From NCBI GenBank assembly GCA_949152475.1, contig OX424558.1, forward strand, positions 42,214,751-42,278,750: 64,000 bases of DNA. The letters run 5' to 3'. A program made the position numbers and the translations under genes. This stretch comes from Terebella lapidaria. Taxonomy: Eukaryota; Annelida; Polychaeta; Terebellida; Terebellidae. Under the pieces are notes generated by a model. The model made no database searches. It was given only the letters and a program-made list of their open reading frames with translations, and was not told the DNA's origin. How positions within the stretch are numbered: the stretch's first letter is position 1; the number at the start of each line of letters is the position of its first letter. Positions 11,522-20,720 of this stretch are shown here, in pieces.

Positions 11522-12472
11522 CAAGAAAATGCAGCTAACTGCGGGAGACGACATTAGAGCTCGAGCACGTCATCAGCACAACGACAGCTGAATGTATCTT
11601 ACACAACGTTACCCTCTCTCCTCCCCCCCCCCCCCAAAAAAAATAAAAAATAAAAAACAAACAAACAGAAGCTATCATTCCCCCCCCCCCCTACATGATT
11701 CCAATTCATTTTCGTATATTACGATGAAAAATATGGCCTACTTCATTCATATTCCTAATAAGTAAACATTTATTTTAAAATCGATCAATGGAACAGATAC
11801 GCCTGCTAAAATGATTTGGAACCTCATTAAAATATCCCTAAAACATTGAAAACTATGAGGAATATCTGCATCTGATATCATCAGATATAGCCTAAAAAAT
11901 GCCTTCACTGGGCAAATTAAAAGACCAGTTTAAAATAAGAAGGCTTCGCAACCCAGCACGGAACACCAGCATAATTGTCATGTGATGAAATACGTCAAAT
12001 TACGGTAAATGTACCGGTGGCATTGCAGACGAATCGTTGTGTTCACTTCATAGCGCCAAAGATACCCACACGCAGATGCCCACATGCATGTATGCATGCA
12101 CGAATTGCTGAACAGAAAATTGTGTTCCAAAATACGGGTGATTGTGGTGAAATTTGCTTTGCATTCTGGGAACGTCAATTTCCACCGGCTCCGCCATTTT
12201 GGGACGTTTTTAGATAATTTGAACATTTTACGTAATTTTCTCAAACCTAACACATCGATTTATGTATAATATATCTGTGGAATAATCAAAGTTTCCCATC
12301 AATTCGAGAGATTTCATGTCAAGGACGAAGAAAATCCTCATTTGAAGTAGATGTCTAAACGTTTACATGCCAAAACGAGCGTCGATAGGTTGGCATGAAA
12401 CCTCCATAAAATAGTCAGCACATAGCCATGTAGAGGGTTGGGGGCTTCGCCCCCAACGCTCTGATGTCAATA
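11522..12472. repeat. Dispersed 0.95-kb repeat, copy A (inverted partner at 26497-27395)
   Basis: Matches 26497-27395 in reverse orientation over nearly its whole length. A short inverted motif, GACATTAGAGC, occurs near the left end (about 11553). Its complement (GCTCTGATGTC) lies at the right end, just after a strong GC hairpin, TTGGGGGCTTCGCCCCCAA. Such ends suggest a non-autonomous mobile element. Both copies contain poly-C/poly-G tracts at the same place. No transposase is seen. Confidence 0.75.
12048..12197 (-). CDS. Conserved-length 49-codon ORF in the dispersed repeat (copy A)
   Basis: ATG at 12197 and stop at 12048. It starts MAEPVEIDVPRMQSKF and ends ICVWVSLAL. Copy B (26775-26924) has an ORF of exactly the same length and start. 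The few differences between copies are mostly amino-acid changing, which argues against protein-level selection. It may be a captured first exon or chance. Not recognised. Confidence 0.2.
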   Translation of the reverse strand: MAEPVEIDVPRMQSKFHHNHPYFGTQFSVQQFVHAYMHVGICVWVSLAL

Positions 12473-13653
12473 AATTTGATTTATTGATTGATTAAAAAAA
12501 AAGAAACACTTGTGCACAGACGCATTCAAGCCCAAATAAATCAAACCTTTTGAATTGAAATCGTGTGTAAAAACACATGACTTTAAAAACCTCTTGGCCG
12601 GGCACATTGGCACTACTGGTGTGCCATCATCATAGCAGTCAGCTCAGACAGGATGATTCTGTGTACTAGTAGTATTATTATCAAAAACCGTCAGTTGATA
12701 ATATATTTCAATGATGAGTAATTGTTGAGAACCGTTCTATACTTCTATCAGTTAATATGTCCAGTTAATATGAAGTATAACATGAGGAATATATTAAATC
12801 AATTCTTGATCACAATTGTATATGTATTATTACATACACGTCACCACATAGTTTTTGAAAACTGGTAGCGTCTTTGTCTCATTTGGCACAGAGTGAAAAC
12901 AAGGATGTAAGTTAAATATATGCCTAAGTCGCATGCTGTCATTCGGTTTCTCGATCATTCACTATCCTCAAAATAGGGGCGGGAACACTTTTTATTTTTT
13001 ATTTGAGAATCGCAAATAAAAAAATCCGGGAGGCTGCTTTTGAACACAGGCGGGCGGGGACGAGAAACAGAAAATTAATTTTTTTAGGCCTAACCGTACA
13101 CGAGAGCACCTTTTCTGAGAACTCATGGTACAGTTCAACTCATTCAACCAGTGGGTAGGTTATAGACAAAATATAAACCTAAGTCGGTGACGCTTGACTC
13201 AAATCGGTGACACGACAAGTATGTGGAATAATTTAGGAATAACTGAAAAATTACAAAATATTAGTGCATATGTGCAGGATGTATGAAACATGAGATGATT
13301 TCCTTAACTCCCGTGTACAGATTATCGAAATGCAATGTGCAGAATTTATTGAAAATGACCATGAACGTGATCACCGTGTCAAAATTGGGTAAACATTGAT
13401 GGAAGAAACCTTATTTCTGGGGAATTTCAGCCCCTACAAATATTGGTGAAGTACATAAATTTGTAGTAGTATCTCGGACATCGTATCAGCCACATATGTT
13501 ATATGCGTTATGTTGCAGAAATTGCATTTTTCTTACCTTGTGTTTATCTTCCTTCCAAAAAATCTGAGCAAAAGTCGGTGACAATAACATGACCTGACCC
13601 CTAGACAAAAGATCTAGGTCAGTCACCGCCTTAAGTCTTAAGATATATGTTGC

Positions 13654-14440
13654 TAGGTGCTTACACGCTCTCTCACTCGACATACATGACACATATTGAT
13701 CACATGACTCCATACTTACCCTACGTCACCAGCACGCACCGTCCTAGTCATCGCACCACATGTAAACAACCCTACTCACGATGACACACCCCTCATTCCC
13801 TCATCACCACATTTCCAGACACTTAACCACGCCTCCCCAGACATTACATCATATCACACGAATCACATGAACTCCTGTCCCACGACGCGGGAAAATTACA
13901 GACACCCATCACATGGCCCCGCACTTTCCTGGACTCTTATGATGGCACTCTGTGGATAGAACTTAAAGGAGTAAGAAGTAAATGTAGAAATGTAATAGAG
14001 AGGTACAAGAAATAACGAGAAGAACATTGTGAATTTAGAAGAAATTGAACTATATCGGACTATAGAATACTTCGGACTATTTTACTGGGATTACGTGTGA
14101 ATGCCGTGATCATTTCATCGAACTCCTAATCATCCCAATAAACCCCGGATTATTGGAAAGAAACGTCGGACTTTTGTCTTGTGTTAACGCACGACATACA
14201 TCGTACTATATGATCGTGTCGGCGTAATAGCCGCCGGGAGACACGCTATTTCGTCACACATGCATCTGATAATGGGAACAATAATCATTATGGTCTATGG
14301 AGAATGAGAGAGATAGGAATCACTCTAATTGTTGCCGTATTGTTGTCACAGAACTACACATTCAACACATGAAAAAAACGAATGCAGTCTGTATAAGCTC
14401 CATGAGCATCTGCTCATTTACACTGAATTTCTACGGAAAT
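13654..14440. other. Intergenic stretch, possible decayed LTR end
   Basis: C-rich lower half and then text with an AATAAA site (about 14137) and a TCTTGTGTTAACGCACGACA segment that reads like the R/U5 end of an LTR. No partner LTR was seen in the window, so the idea is weak. No gene was found. Confidence 0.25.
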
Positions 14441-14444
14441 ATCA

Positions 14445-14472
14445 TTCAATCAATCAATCAATCAATCAATCA
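14445..14472. repeat. (CAAT)n microsatellite
   Basis: About seven CAAT units, followed by ATCTTTATTCC-type text. This is the reverse complement of the GGAATAAAGAT...(ATTG)n tail common to invertebrate SINEs and LINEs, so a 3' end of such an element on the minus strand may lie here, directly before the Penelope-like ORF. Confidence 0.6.
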
Positions 14473-14501
14473 TATCTTTATTCCACTATTTCCGAACATA
14501 A

Positions 14502-16712
14502 GATAATTACAATACAGAAATAAATGTACATGAACAGTGGCAGGTGGACGTCAAGACCTGGCGGTCTGGCGAAGACGTGACCCGAGTACCTGATTACATA
14601 CATACACTCAAACTTCAAAATTATTTTTCTCACCGTCCAAATTCATTCACAAATAGATCAAAATTCACTCCAAAATCTACCTGGACTCCACCGAGTTCCA
14701 TGATTGACAAGCCCGTTTTAGATTGCATTTCGGCAATATCTAAGGAAATTGAAAACTTGAAAATTCAACCAGAAACCAAAAACCTAACAAAAATGGAATA
14801 TAAAACTATAAAGAATTTACAAAATAACGTAGACTTGGTAATTAAAAAAGCAGATAAAGGTAGTGCAGTCGTAATTATGGATAGGCAAAATTATATTAAT
14901 GAAGGCTTTCGTCAATTATACAATCCAGCTCATTACAGAGAAATTGACACTCCTCTTTACCTAGAAAATTCAGCAAAAATAACAAAAATTTTAAAAGGAT
15001 TACGCAATTCTGGATGCCTTTCTGAAAAAGTATTCCAATTTCTTTTACCACCAGAACGCCCTCGTCAAAGAAGATTTTATATGCTACCTAAAATTCATAA
15101 ACCCAAAGACTCCTGGCCAATTCCAAATGTAATGCCTCCAGGGCGCCCAATTGTTTCGGACTGCAGCAGTGAATCTGAAAAAGCAGCTATGTATATTGAT
15201 TCATATATAAAAGATCAAGCAAATAAGCATCCGTCATATATAAAAAACACGTATGACTTTTTAGATAAAGTTAGAGGGCTTGAACTAGATCCAAATTCTT
15301 TACTAATCACTTTAGATGTTGAAAGTATGTATACTAATATAAATCATGAAGAAGGTATCCAAGCAATTAAAAATGCATTCCCGACTTTGGCAAACAATGA
15401 ACTATTCAAAGGTATAATAGAATTATTGGAAATTTCACTTAAATGTAATGACTTTGAATTTGACGGTAAGACATTCCTACAAGTTTCAGGCACAGCCATG
15501 GGTCAGAAATATGCACCTCATTATGCAGATATTTATATGGCTGAATTTGAAAAGCAAGCTTTACAAAAGTGTCCATTCAAACCAGATTGCTATTATAGGT
15601 ATTTAGATGACATTTTCCTCATTTGGCCACATGGCATTTCCAAATTTCACCAGTTTCTCGAAATTTTCAATTCTCATAGGGCATCAATCAACTTCAAAGC
15701 TGAAATTAGTACTGATTCAGTTAATTTTTTGGATACTACTTTGTTCAGGAGCAAAGAAAACACATTAGAAGCAAAAGTTTTCTTCAAGCCAACGGATACT
15801 CATCAGTTGTTGCATAAGCTCTCTTTTCATCCAAAACACACTTATAAAGGACTAATCAAGTCCCAAGTTTTTCGATTTTTCCAAATTTGCTCATATCCAG
15901 ATGATGTTGAATCAGCTTGTCAAATATTATTCAAGGCACTTTCGAAACGTAACTATTCAAAACGTTGGCTTCGCAAAATCAAGAATGAAACATTGAGAAT
16001 TTTGAACAGTGAGGAAAGACTAGGTGCTGATTTTCAATTGCCCACTTCCAGCTCGTCTGGCTCAAAACCTTGTAATTCTAGACAATGTCAGACATGTCAT
16101 TTAGTTCCAAATTGTCAAAATTTCTCGGGATCAGTTTTTGAACAGACCTACTCAATCAACTCAGCTTTGGATTGCAACTCAGAAAATATAATTTATCTAT
16201 ACACTTGTAAGCTTTGCGAAAAACAATATGTAGGTGAAACCGGTAAATCACTCAAATTCAGAAACAATCGTCACCGTGCTGCAATAACTAGCTGCAATGA
16301 GGAAAATGCATTATACAGTCATCTATCTAAATTTCACAGCAAAACTGAATTTTCTATTGAATGTTTTTCTCTTTTACCAATTGAACAGGTTTCCGATCTT
16401 GGTGATGAACTTTTAAACAAACAATGGCGACTTGAAAGGGAATATTGTTGGATTGATACTCTAGGCACTTTCGAACCTCATGGCCTCAACGTTCAAAAAT
16501 TTACAAAGTATGACCCTTTGAACAAAAGTAAAAATAAATTCGACATGGTGTATATAGTTCCCTTCTCAAAAACAGGTACTCTTTCAGCCCAAATTGTTAA
16601 AAAGCATATGAAACAACTCAACAAAAATACTGATGGTGATATTAAAATAGCAACAGCTTACAAGAAGCATCAAAATCTTAAAGAACTTTTAGTCAGAAGC
16701 AAACTTAAATAA
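14502..16712 (+). CDS. Penelope-like retroelement protein (RT plus GIY-YIG endonuclease)
   Basis: One frame, open from 14502 to the stop at 16712. The first ATG is only at 14700, so the true N-terminus is probably missing or upstream. Counting from codon 14544, IKKADKGSAVVIMD (about 98-111) and YMLPKIHKP (about 178-186) are typical of Penelope reverse transcriptases, and the catalytic box YRYLDDIF is at 351-358. A cysteine-rich linker (CNSRQCQTC, about 512-520) leads to a GIY-YIG nuclease: IIYLYTCKLCEKQYVGETG at 549-567 with an RNNRHR basic segment after it. The C-terminus ends in NLKELLVRSKL. Penelope-like elements reverse-transcribe their RNA at a nick made by this nuclease. No pseudo-LTR was found. 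The (ACAT)n tract 110 bp downstream may mark the 3' end. The frame has no internal break. Confidence 0.9.
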   Translation, partial: DNYNTEINVHEQWQVDVKTWRSGEDVTRVPDYIHTLKLQNYFSHRPNSFTNRSKFTPKSTWTPPSSMIDKPVLDCISAISKEIENLKIQPETKNLTKMEYKTIKNLQNNVDLVIKKADKGSAVVIMDRQNYINEGFRQLYNPAHYREIDTPLYLENSAKITKILKGLRNSGCLSEKVFQFLLPPERPRQRRFYMLPKIHKPKDSWPIPNVMPPGRPIVSDCSSESEKAAMYIDSYIKDQANKHPSYIKNTYDFLDKVRGLELDPNSLLITLDVESMYTNINHEEGIQAIKNAFPTLANNELFKGIIELLEISLKCNDFEFDGKTFLQVSGTAMGQKYAPHYADIYMAEFEKQALQKCPFKPDCYYRYLDDIFLIWPHGISKFHQFLEIFNSHRASINFKAEISTDSVNFLDTTLFRSKENTLEAKVFFKPTDTHQLLHKLSFHPKHTYKGLIKSQVFRFFQICSYPDDVESACQILFKALSKRNYSKRWLRKIKNETLRILNSEERLGADFQLPTSSSSGSKPCNSRQCQTCHLVPNCQNFSGSVFEQTYSINSALDCNSENIIYLYTCKLCEKQYVGETGKSLKFRNNRHRAAITSCNEENALYSHLSKFHSKTEFSIECFSLLPIEQVSDLGDELLNKQWRLEREYCWIDTLGTFEPHGLNVQKFTKYDPLNKSKNKFDMVYIVPFSKTGTLSAQIVKKHMKQLNKNTDGDIKIATAYKKHQNLKELLVRSKLK

Positions 16713-16819
16713 TCCAACAAAATTTGTTCAATGTCGCTCATTGAATTTTTATTGCTGTTTTATGTTATGTGTTACTCTTACAATTATCTTGTGCCAGTGC
16801 ATTTTTTATACTCTCCAAA

Positions 16820-16863
16820 ACATACATACATACATACATACATACATACATACATACATACAT
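16820..16863. repeat. (ACAT)n microsatellite
   Basis: About eleven uninterrupted CATA units about 110 bp after the Penelope-like ORF. Retroelements of this sort often end in a simple repeat, so it may be the 3' boundary of the insertion. Confidence 0.85.
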
Positions 16864-16954
16864 GTTACAAGTATTTTGTAATTTTATCAGTACTACAAAT
16901 AAAATCTAAATATAGCAACATTTGCTTACGGAGCACCTGAGGTGACATACCGAA

Positions 16955-17141
16955 AATATTTATTAATTCGTGCGCACGGTTTACCAATCCGTGCGCACGG
17001 TTAACCAATCTGTGCGCACGAATTACCAAACCGTGCACACAATTTAACAATTCGTGGCCACGAATTAACAATCCATGGGCACGATTTACTAATTCGTGGG
17101 CACGAAATACTAATTCGTGCCCATGAATTGGTAAATCGTGC
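16955..17141. repeat. Palindromic tandem array, units of about 20 bp
   Basis: About nine units of the form ATTCGTGCGCACGGTTTACC or ATTCGTGGCCACGAATTAAC. Most have a self-complementary core (TGCGCA, TGGCCA, TGGGCA). They differ in sequence from the arrays near 8 kb but share unit length and palindromic build. The array starts exactly where the LINE fragment ends. Confidence 0.75.
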
Positions 17142-17291
17142 CCATTCCAACCAGTCCAAAGCAACACCACGTATACCATAATGTGAAAGTTTATCAAGTA
17201 AGGTATTATGATCTATGGTATCGAAAGCTTTGGACATGTCCAGGAGAACTGCTAAGGTATATTCTTTATTATCATGTGCAAATAATTTCCG
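17142..17291 (-). mobile_element. LINE reverse-transcriptase fragment
   Basis: Fifty open codons on the minus strand contain LLDMSKAFDTIDHNTLLDKL followed by HYGIRGVALDWL. This is the conserved RT core (motif A region) of Jockey/CR1-like non-LTR retrotransposons. Both ends are lost: it meets the palindromic array on one side and the 3' flank of the Toll-like receptor gene on the other. A dead fragment. Confidence 0.85.
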
Positions 17292-17314
17292 CTGTATTGA
17301 TCAAGAGATAAGCT

Positions 17315-19374
17315 TTATTCTGTCAGAAGCGCATCCTCGCTGCCTGTGGATGTCACAGACGAAGTGCCAAGACTCCTGGATTGCCTCCTTTCATGGCTTG
17401 GTTTTCTGAGCGCCTGGCCCAGGAGCATCCAGAACTGGTCGCGGTCGGCGATGTCACGAGGCCAGTCCAGCCAGGTGTTGGTTCGTCTCAAGTTGAGCAG
17501 CGTTCTGCTCATGGAGCGTAGTGACACTTCCTCCAGAGCCACGACCACGACGATCTCTCGGCCCTCCGTCAAACCCTGAAGCCGCGCCAACTGCATTTCC
17601 AGCTCACACCAGGCACTCTGACTGAAGCTTTTGCTGACCACTAGCAGGGTCTTGCGGCAAATCTCCACACTCTGCGATATGTTCTCCTCGATAGTTGGGC
17701 CAGGCAGCCAGTTCCGATGATGGACATACAGTCTCAGGGCATCAGGCCCTCCCTCCAGGCGAGGCATCAACTCGTGAATCACCCAGGAAACATCATGATG
17801 GTGATAGGCCACGAACACATCAAACTCAAAAGACTGTTGTGTATGGACACTGATGTCTTCCTTGCGCTGTCTGACGAGTTTGAGCCAGGCGTACCTGATG
17901 TCCCAGCGGTATTGACGCACAACATACACCAGAAGGATCGTCACCAGCATCACGCCGAAACAGGCACCAGTCACCCTCAGCCAAGCCAAGCTCCGACATC
18001 GGATAGTTGCATCGTGTACCACCGAAGTTATGTTGGTGTCAGCGATGTCAAAACACTTGTACATGTCCCTGTTGATGAGATTTACATTTGTATGAACAAG
18101 CCACTCCATGAATTTCAGGTTGGAGCACTGACAAGTAAAGTAGTTATTTGACAAATTCAGTGAAAAGTTTTTGATGTTATCGAATCTATGTCGTGTGTCA
18201 GCATCGAGACTCCGGAGCTGCTTGTCCGACAGATCCAGGTATTCCAATCGGACCACGTGACCTTCAGGGACTGACCACTGATGCCATTCTTTGAGAGAAT
18301 TTCCTCTCAGGGTCAATTTGCGTAGGGAATCAAGCCTTGCGAATACCCCCGTCTGTATGAATCCAATTCCGTTATCTGACAAGTCTAGTTCTGTTAGAGA
18401 CTCTTTGTGCTGAAGCAGGAATGACGTATTCTGTTCGATTTGATGTCCCAGGAGATTTTTGGACAAATCCAGCACCTGAATCTTGAGGTTACGGGGCATA
18501 GCGTGAGGTGAGATGAACTCGATTGAACACATTGACAGGTCAAAGCGGCCCACATGAACGTCGTGTTCAGGCCTGACTTGCAGTGTCTGGTCTATGCGCT
18601 GGATGTGATTCTGCGAGACATCAATCACATCCATATGAGTGACATTGGAGACCGTAATAACAGTCAGTGAACACTGAGTGAATTTGGCCACCAACCAAAC
18701 TGAGCTCTCGCAGTGGTGTGGCCCACAGGGCCTTGAGTGTCAGGCCGAACCTCAGTCAGTCCGCCGTGTATCTCAAGCATGGATAGAGACCGCAGGTCCG
18801 AGAACTGAGTGGGCAGCACTGCAGCGCCCCACGGTGAGTCCAGTTTCAACACTTGCAACTTTGGCTTCAGTTGGATGATGTCACCCCTGAACCGATGGAG
18901 ATCAGGCCAGTCGTTGTCATGAAAGGTGAGGGTTTCCAGAGCCGTGAGTCTGTCGAGTGTTTCGCGGGGCAGGGTGCTTTCTTCTGACAATCGCAGTTTG
19001 TTGTCATGGAGATAAAGCTGTCTGAGTGTGGTGACGCCGTCTAAAGAGTGAGGCTCTATACTTTCGAGGTGGTTGTGTGCCAAGTCCAGGACTTCTAGGC
19101 TGGGGCAGGGTGACAGATCACCAAGGGACAGCCTGGACAGTCTATTGTGGCTGAGGAGCAGCTCCGTCGTCTCCCTGGGCACGTGTGGGAAAGTCACCAG
19201 TCCCAGACTCCGACAGTCAACCATGTAGTGCGAACCATCCCCCTGACACTGACACTGGGCTGGACACTCCTTCGCTGCACCTAACAAGATACAAAACACA
19301 CAGGTATACATGTAGAGAACCCAAGGTATCAGGCGGTCTGTATCATCGATGTTTCTAGGAAATAAGCCTAACAT
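17315..19374 (-). pseudogene. Toll-like receptor (LRR-TM-TIR), frame disrupted mid-gene
   Basis: A cell-surface or endosomal pattern-recognition receptor on the minus strand. The upstream part (19374-18664) begins with a hydrophobic signal segment (VLYMYTCVFCILLGAA), an LRRNT cysteine cluster (CPAQCQCQG) and several leucine-rich repeats. The downstream part (about 18694-17315) has more repeats (LTELDLSDNGIGFI), an LRRCT cluster (CQCSNLKF...C...C), one transmembrane helix (CFGVMLVTILLVYVV) and a cytoplasmic TIR domain from about 17831: box 1 FDVFVAYHHH, box 2 NWLPG, box 3 DQFWMLL. Total is about 690 residues, normal for a TLR with a single LRRCT. Between 18780 and 18665 the frame changes twice: a leucine-rich repeat (LKALWATPLRELSLVGGQI) is read only in the third frame. 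No intron of plausible size mends this. It is either a recent pseudogene or two sequence errors. TIR domains signal through MyD88-type adaptors to NF-kB. Confidence 0.85.
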
Positions 19375-20440
19375 GCATCATAAGATTGTTTTTTCATAAC
19401 GTGATGTGTTATCAGGCTATTGCAGTTTATCACTCGACTCCTTGTTTTGATTCAAAGGTTGTGAGGGTGTTGACCTGGTTCACACCTCATATGATACACT
19501 TTCGGAATAAAAAATTCGACCAAACATTATATATGAAGCCACACTGGCGTCATTAGGAACGAACTGTGTGTGAAATGTATCTATATGCACTTTATACATG
19601 CTGTAAAAAAACTATACAAAATACTGCCCCATAAGCAACAACCAACTAGAACAATTTTGTAATCCGGAACAGACCCAATGAAGTAGGTGCATGACAATAA
19701 ATCACGAGAATTCAGTTAAATACCATCGGTTTCTTCATGTAACTAGTGCTATCAATTTCAGTGGTTGGGCGATGAAAACTGAGACAACCTGTTATGCAAC
19801 TGCGGTATACAGTGATATATTCGGTGCCCTACATGTACCTGGTAGTTCCATCGGCCTGGCCACGCAAAGTACTGTCAAGAGAATCCACGAATCCATGTCA
19901 ACTGTCGGTGATCCGTCCTCAACTCAGATATACTGATCGTGTGCGTGGAAGCAACCACCTACAAAGACGAGTGTTTGTGTTCATTTCACTAATTTTAAAT
20001 CCGTTTTGCGAAAGGAATATGGTTTCAGTTCAATCAATTCAATAAAAAGCATTTAACCAAGTTAGATATATTCCCAAAGCATACTGATCGAGAAATTATC
20101 TTTGAAAGTTCACTCACAGCTACAATGCATCTGTCGTTTCTGTTGGACGCTTACCACGAGAGGTGTGATTTTATATATGTCTTTAGAAGCCTACACGGAA
20201 ATAAATACAGAACTCCAATGTCAATACCGTGGATGGGGTTGTAGCGTGGTTGACAGTGATATGTGTGTCCCCACGATTCGTCAAACAAGGTTCCCTGTCG
20301 GAAATTTATTCTCCCACTTAAAGACGTGGAATTAAATAGAAATATGTACAGTGGACATTCATGAATAGCACTAAGGTTCCCTCACCCTCGACATGGAAGT
20401 TTGTTTCGGTGAGCTCATTCAAAAGTTTTTGGGGGGAGCG
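19375..20440. other. Upstream flank of the TLR gene, no gene seen
   Basis: AT-rich flank with scattered short ORFs. No clear TATA box, splice-supported exon or known repeat was recognised. Confidence 0.5.
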
Positions 20441-20720
20441 TAAAATGAGGAATCTTGTAGAGGATTTTTACGTCGTATATGCTATGTAAACCGATCGACT
20501 GACGATAAACTGCCAAATTCTGATTCCCACAATTCATTCCAGTAACAATGGTGATGATGATGTTGCAGTCATACACACACAGGCATGCGCCTATTGATGG
20601 TCCAAGTCGATACCCGATAGGTCCACTGATATGATCACTATTGTAGCATTGTGACGTGTTGTGGCTACACAAGTAGTGACACCACCGTTATAGTGCACGA
20701 ATACTGGTGCACTTAGAGAC
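20441..20720 (+). repeat. Dispersed repeat, copy B (partner at 7281-7582)
   Basis: Collinear with 7281-7582 and in the same orientation, with small indels. The flanks differ, so both are insertions or remnants of one repeat family. No coding capacity is likely. Confidence 0.8.

Larger units (their letters stand above)
9642..13653. mobile_element. 4-kb unit bounded by long inverted repeats
   Basis: The left arm (9642-10115) and right arm (13179-13653) are reverse complements over about 475 bp, with moderate divergence and small indels. Shared landmarks are GCAACATAT..CTTAAGGCGGTGACTGACC at the outer ends, then TCACCGACTT, GACACGGTGATCACGTTCAT and CCTAAATTA. A second, nested inverted pair lies inside: AATTAATTTTCTGTTTCTCG at about 11307 and its complement at about 13061. 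The interior holds an ORF with a candidate spliced tail (10423-11168) and a separate dispersed repeat (11522-12472). The layout suggests a large DNA transposon or foldback element. I found no clear target-site duplication and no known transposase motif. Confidence 0.6.
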
